NCBI GenBank assembly: GCA_004000155.1
Contig: RCSS01000267.1
Location: 1 to 17,852, forward strand
DNA length: 17,852 nt
Reading direction: 5' to 3'
Source: Tubulinosema ratisbonensis
Lineage: Eukaryota; Microsporidia; Tubulinosematidae
Below the pieces are notes generated by a model. That model made no database searches and was not told where the DNA came from. It saw nothing but the letters and a program-made list of their open reading frames with translations. Shown here one piece after another: positions 15,308 through 17,852 of the stretch. Positions within the stretch are counted from its first letter, which is position 1; the number at the start of each line of letters is the position of its first letter. Position numbers and translations under genes: made by a program.

Positions 15308-17466
15308 TTATATTTTTTTCTATTTTAGTTTTATTATTAATTTTTTTATTGGTTAAATTCAAAATATAATTGACCAATTAAAAAATATTATTTTTTTGTT
15401 CACTTATAAATTTTTATTTTTACGAGAATGTAAAAAAATTATTTAACAGTTTCGTAAAACAAGATTTTAGATTTGTTTGAATATCAAATTACTGATAAAA
15501 ACCCTGTTAAATTATATAATTTATGATTTGTTAAGAAATTTATGGTATCTGCTAAATTAAAGAATTCCATGCTGCATCTTTAAATTTTAATTAAGATCTT
15601 AATTGTATTAAAGAAATCCAACCACCTTACCATATAAAGATACATGAAGACTAATAACAAAAAGTTGATTAAAAAGAATTTAATAAAAAATTTATACGGA
15701 TACTAGTTGAAATGCATTAAAATGTACAAATAAACCATTTTTTTAAATCACTCGTCAAATAATATTAAAATCAAACAATTTCAAATTATCCACATAGGAT
15801 GTTTTTAAATTAATTATCAAAGATATTAGCCACAAAGGTTTCATAAATTTTTTTTCTCTTATTATCTTTAAACGACCTAAAGCTATTTTTGATAGATAAA
15901 GTAAACTTTGGCAGCTTAAAGTACACGGAATTTTTAAAAATGTAAAAGAGTTACAAAACTTAAAGACATGATTTATATGAAATAAAACAGACCAATACAT
16001 TTCGTTTCTTAGAGTTGTAATGCAAATATTTGTTCAAGATTAATGGCACTTTGAATTTTTTTTTCTATTGAGAAAGAATTATCTCAATTATTGCATTGTT
16101 TTATCATTAAATTTTTAAAATTCATGTATCAAATCCTGTAGATTTAAGATAAAAATATTTTACCATAATATTTTAATGAGAAAATTTATATTTGCTTTGA
16201 ATAATTTTCTATTTAAACTCTCAGAAATTATGAGTACCAATGAATTTTTTAATAATAAACGAATTTTACATAAGCACATTAATTTAATATCTAAGTTTGT
16301 AGCGGATTTTAAAAATTCAGAAATATATTCTTAAAATTAAAAAATAGACTCTGCATCTTTAAAATAAGATGTTTACTTCATATGTCATTAAATAAAAAAT
16401 TTGATTTTTATATTATAATTAACAAAATCATTTTTATTTTTAAGTTACGTTAAGACTTATTAATTATAAATAGAATAATTAAGATTTTTAATAACATTTT
16501 ACCTCGAAACTGTTTTATTGTATATCTCAGCTATTTGTTCTTATTATTTATATTTAAGTAATGTCTTCAGACATTTATATAAAATTATCATACATGTTTA
16601 ATTTTTTTATACCAAATCAGAGATCTCAAAAAGAAAACAAATTGTGATTACATTTATAGGACTATTAATAAATTTTAATATCTAAATCTTTATATAAACA
16701 AATCTAAATAATAAAAAAATATTTTTAGTTTGATAAAGTAAATTTATATCTCATGTTTGTGTTTAATTCTTTTATGGCAAAAACACTTAGTAATAAAGAA
16801 AATTATAAGCACTTGAGATATAAAATTCTAAGTTGATACGAATTATAACTTTTAATTATTCTTCTATCCTCTTATTTTTTATCCCAAATAATAAGAGTAT
16901 ACAATGATGGACAAAAAAGATTCGCATTGCAAAAAATATTATTTTGCTTTAAATTTAAAAGCAAAAAAAGTATAAATATGTGTGGTTTCTTTTATAATTT
17001 AAGGTTCATAAAAGCGTTCACTTAAATATCAACTCTAATATCCTAGAATAATAAAAAATTAAAATATTTTCAAATTGGCTGATCAAAAAAGTATTTTATC
17101 ATATTAACAAGTTTATTTAATATTTTTAGTTCCTCTTTCAGCTTTTATAACAAAAACAAATCTTTTGTAAAGCGAATCCATTAAAGCTTTTATCATTTAA
17201 ACTTTGAATATTTTATTTTTTTAATTAAATTTTATTTTTTTTTAATATATCATTTAAACTTAATTTTATAATTTTTTTTATTTTTTTTAAGTTTGACAAA
17301 TAATTTTCTTTTTCTCCTACAAACATGTTTCACAACTTACAAATAAAATATCTCCTTTTATCTCCTTTTCTTCATAACAGCTCCTTCACATTTAACATTG
17401 TTTCGTTAATATGATTTGAATTATTGATATAAGAAACATTTATAAAAAAAATAATTTTACCCATAA
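15308..17466. other. 2.1-kb gene-free region
   Basis: The longest stretch without a gene. An 81-codon frame at 15755-16000 (-) has no recognisable features and is not called. A 13-mer CTGCATCTTTAAA occurs at 15572-15584 and 16351-16363. A hairpin-forming TTTTGCTTTAAATTTAAAAGCAAAA lies near 16942-16966. A pyrimidine-rich run with short direct repeats (ATCTCCTTTT twice) spans about 17300-17390, just before the AN1 gene. It may contain decayed mobile DNA, but I cannot identify any. Confidence 0.6.
17460..17462 (+). promoter_or_regulatory. CCC start-proximal motif of the AN1 gene
   Basis: TTTTACCCATAAATG puts CCC 4 nt before the ATG; the in-frame TAA at 17464-17466 rules out an earlier start. 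The TTTTACCC string is the same as at the dynamin gene. Confidence 0.7.
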
Positions 17467-17778
17467 ATGTTTGCACAGTCATCCAGCGAAGAAGAAATGA
17501 TAGTAGTAAGAAATATGAAGAGTTTATCACACAGAAAAAACAGTCCTAAGAGTAAAAGGAAAAGAGAAGCAGAGAAGATCAACAAAGAAAACTGTTTTAA
17601 GTGTAATAAACCTCTTAGACCAACCAATAAGTTTGGGTGTAAGTGTGGTAACTCATTTTGTATGATACATAGATTCAATGATCAGCATAATTGTCCTTAT
17701 AATTTTAAAGCATTGACTATTAAGAAGCTTAAACAAGAGAATCCACAGGTCATAAACAAAAAAGTAACTGAGTTTTAA
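17467..17778 (+). CDS. AN1-type zinc-finger protein
   Basis: A 103-residue protein with one AN1 finger at 43-76: ligands C43, C46, C58, C60, C65, H68, H74, C76 are all present in family spacing, and CNKPLRPTNKFGCKCGNSFC is typical AN1 text. The N-terminus is acidic-serine (5-10) then strongly basic (23-36, HRKNSPKSKRKREA), a possible nuclear signal. Unlike plant SAP or animal ZFAND5/6 proteins there is no A20 finger; at this length there is no room for one. AN1-only proteins are linked to ubiquitin/proteasome stress responses, but a specific role here cannot be read from sequence. AATAAA lies at 17806-17811. The start is fixed by the preceding in-frame stop and CCC motif. Confidence 0.93.
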   Translation: MFAQSSSEEEMIVVRNMKSLSHRKNSPKSKRKREAEKINKENCFKCNKPLRPTNKFGCKCGNSFCMIHRFNDQHNCPYNFKALTIKKLKQENPQVINKKVTEF

Positions 17779-17805
17779 TTCTTTTTTCTCTTGTAAAATG
17801 GTTTA

Positions 17806-17811
17806 AATAAA
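17806..17811 (+). promoter_or_regulatory. AATAAA poly(A) signal of the AN1 gene
   Basis: AATAAA lies 27 nt after the stop codon, inside GGTTTAAATAAAGAAT, a position compatible with a short 3' UTR. Confidence 0.4.
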
Positions 17812-17852
17812 GAATTTATTAAGAATTAAATAAATTAAATTACCATCTTAAA

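Noticed and set aside
15755..16000. 81-codon minus-strand frame in the long gene-free region
   Set aside because: No recognisable domain, no CCC or TATA context, and composition like its surroundings; I considered a transposase remnant but found no DDE or other motif.
1..17852. tRNA genes
   Set aside because: I looked for T-loop GGTTCRA-type strings; the nearest (TATCAAATCC near 16127) lacks pairing arms and an acceptor stem.

Overview
This 17.85-kb window is very AT-rich, with introns seen in no gene and short intergenic gaps in places. It looks like nuclear DNA of a microsporidian, an obligate intracellular fungus-related parasite. The reasons are: eukaryotic genes only (coatomer alpha, dynamin, tricalbin, PP2A-class phosphatase, AN1 finger, a frataxin with almost no presequence, a eukaryotic-type 5S rRNA); the CCC motif just upstream of three start codons (3946-3948, 15305-15307, 17460-17462); and AATAAA within 10 nt of the stop codon in five of eight genes. 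The genus cannot be fixed from sequence alone. The several gene-free stretches of 0.5-2.2 kb argue against the most compacted Encephalitozoon-type genomes.

Layout. 28-906 (-): secreted serine/cysteine-repeat protein with a GH19 chitinase-like domain. 907-1737: gene-free, with one strong hairpin. 1738-3906 (+): glutamine synthetase type III homologue that keeps the fold-level motifs but has lost many catalytic positions. 3956-5689 (+): compact dynamin-like GTPase, 49 bp downstream. 5690-6352: gene-free, holding a 47-bp near-perfect inverted repeat. 6353-6469 (+): 5S rRNA. 6509-6835 (+): frataxin, starting about 40 bp after the 5S gene. 6836-8382: gene-free, with one GC-elevated patch that could be a structured RNA. 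8383-10485 (-): coatomer alpha subunit lacking its C-terminal part. 10486-11005: divergent promoter region. 11006-14089 (+): tricalbin/extended-synaptotagmin-like SMP+C2 protein. 14090-14398: convergent gap with a 9-bp A-rich microsatellite. 14399-15304 (-): PP2A/PP4-class catalytic subunit. 15305-17466: the longest gene-free stretch. 17467-17778 (+): AN1 zinc-finger protein.

How the genes fit together. There is no operon-like functional grouping. Three proteins serve the endomembrane system: coatomer alpha (Golgi-to-ER retrieval), dynamin (membrane scission) and tricalbin (ER-plasma membrane contact and lipid transfer). Frataxin points to mitosomal Fe-S cluster assembly. The GH19-like protein is probably exported to the spore wall, polar tube or host interface. 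The most unusual item is the GSIII homologue: a full-length open frame in which several metal, ammonium and glutamate/ATP-site residues of the family are replaced, so it may be a pseudoenzyme. Single N bases occur inside most long genes without breaking the frame. They look like unresolved or polymorphic positions.
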